From the NCBI GenBank assembly GCA_965206025.1, contig CBDBIU010000005.1, forward strand, positions 1,674,001-1,738,000: a stretch of DNA of 64,000 nt. The letters are read 5' to 3'. This document shows positions 63,456 through 64,000 of this stretch, piece after piece. The DNA comes from G963668345 sp965206025 (GTDB lineage: Bacteria; Acidobacteriota; Terriglobia; Bryobacterales; UBA6623). The translations under genes and the position numbers were made by a program. Under the pieces are notes generated by a model that worked only from the letters and a program-made list of their open reading frames with translations, was not told the DNA's origin and made no database searches. How positions within the stretch are numbered: the first letter of the stretch is position 1; each line of letters starts with the position of its first letter.

Positions 63456-64000
63456 CTAGCGCTGTTCGATGCGGTACAAATGGGTCGCCGTGCGCAAAAA
63501 GATCGCCCCGTTGGCGACGGCTATCGAAGCCAGTGTTCTTCCTGAGATTTGGTTACGCGCCAGCAGCTCGAAGCTCGTGCCGGGTTTGATGACACTTGTT
63601 TCGCCGCTTTCGTTGAGAAAGTAGATGCGGCCATCGGCGTAGACCGGCGAGGCCGAGAAGCCTCCGCCCAGCCGCTGTCGCCAATGGAGTTTTCCGGAGC
63701 GGGCGTCCAGACAGCTTGCTATGCCCCGGTCGCTGACCACGTAGATCTCGTCTCCAACCAGGAGGGGAGAGGGCGTGTTCGGGGCCCCGCGATCCAGCCT
63801 CCAGGCGACGTGCGAACCCGACACGTCCCCGCGCCCGTCGGGTCGAACGGCGAGCAGAACCGCTCGATTGTAGCCCAAGGTGAGGTAGACAAGACCGTGT
63901 CCGAAAACCGGCCGGGTTATCAAAGAGAATCCGTCATAGCCGATCCACCATAGGGCTTCGCCGGTCCGCGGATCGTAGGAAACGGCCTGATCGCCACCGG
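63456..64000 (-). CDS. PQQ-type beta-propeller protein, 5' end beyond window
   Basis: At least 181 residues, incomplete at the right edge (gene start not seen). Repeated blades include GGDQAVSYDPRTGEALWWIG, GIASCLDARSGKLHWRQRLG and ISGRTLASIAVANGAIFLRT, the PQQ/WD-like pattern A-x-x-x-x-G-x-x-x-W. Usually secreted or lipoproteins; function unknown. It ends with TATHLYRIEQR. Confidence 0.75.
   Translation of the reverse strand, partial: GGDQAVSYDPRTGEALWWIGYDGFSLITRPVFGHGLVYLTLGYNRAVLLAVRPDGRGDVSGSHVAWRLDRGAPNTPSPLLVGDEIYVVSDRGIASCLDARSGKLHWRQRLGGGFSASPVYADGRIYFLNESGETSVIKPGTSFELLARNQISGRTLASIAVANGAIFLRTATHLYRIEQR

Overview
The window is 64 kb of GC-rich bacterial DNA, roughly 60% by eye. No rRNA, intact tRNA or CRISPR array was seen. 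Family content suggests an uncultured Acidobacteriota or a related (PVC-like) lineage. This rests on a DUF1553/DUF1501/PPC-type trio, VCBS, ankyrin and PQQ-propeller secreted proteins, a Ser/Thr-kinase remnant, M28 peptidase with PDZ, AP-superfamily phosphohydrolases and a Tad/Flp pilus. The assignment is inference, because there is no marker gene such as 16S.

Layout. 0-6 kb holds a DoxX protein, two neighbouring exported redox proteins that each read through an in-frame TGA as a UxxC selenocysteine site, an exported SAM methyltransferase and a type II DAHP synthase. 6.7-12.5 kb holds a large exported cytochrome/ankyrin/cyclase-like gene and a VCBS gene, each split by an identical 1028-bp IS1595-type element with its own 8-bp target duplication. 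12.7-18.2 kb holds hypotheticals, a tandem FecR-domain pair with signs of gene conversion, and a degenerate IS3 element that truncates an HTH gene. 18.3-26.3 kb is a graveyard: a tRNA-Cys 3' fragment, a sialidase fragment, ISL3, an ISL3-related MITE, and sthA, IS5, IS6, SDR and cas6 fragments, with an intact IS21 inserted in the SDR fragment. 26.5-32 kb holds the PPC protein, a deleted DUF1501 gene, a DUF1553 remnant and IS1380.

From 32 kb on, the sequence looks like stable chromosome. It carries an iron ABC transporter (three genes), a type I DAHP synthase behind a terminator or attenuator, an M28 peptidase, a DsbA-like protein, hisS, an aminotransferase and an eight-gene minus-strand cluster. 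That cluster has a methyltransferase, two glycosyltransferases, a sulfatase-like protein, two AP-superfamily phosphohydrolases, an RHH protein and an EMC3-like membrane protein. Then come a PqiC-like lipoprotein, YjbQ, the tad operon (two Flp pilins, CpaB, CpaE, CpaF, TadB, TadC) with a divergent LuxR-type regulator, and a PQQ propeller that runs off the end.

The two selenoproteins share an envelope thiol/peroxide redox role. The tad genes should build a pilus whose secretin and prepilin peptidase must lie elsewhere. The phosphohydrolase/glycosyltransferase cluster probably makes or trims a surface glycan. Several single-base frameshifts in otherwise good genes (cpaF twice, the LuxR regulator, the EMC3-like gene) could be sequencing errors or real mutations. 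A family of about 40-90 bp intergenic repeats is seen only in the right half.
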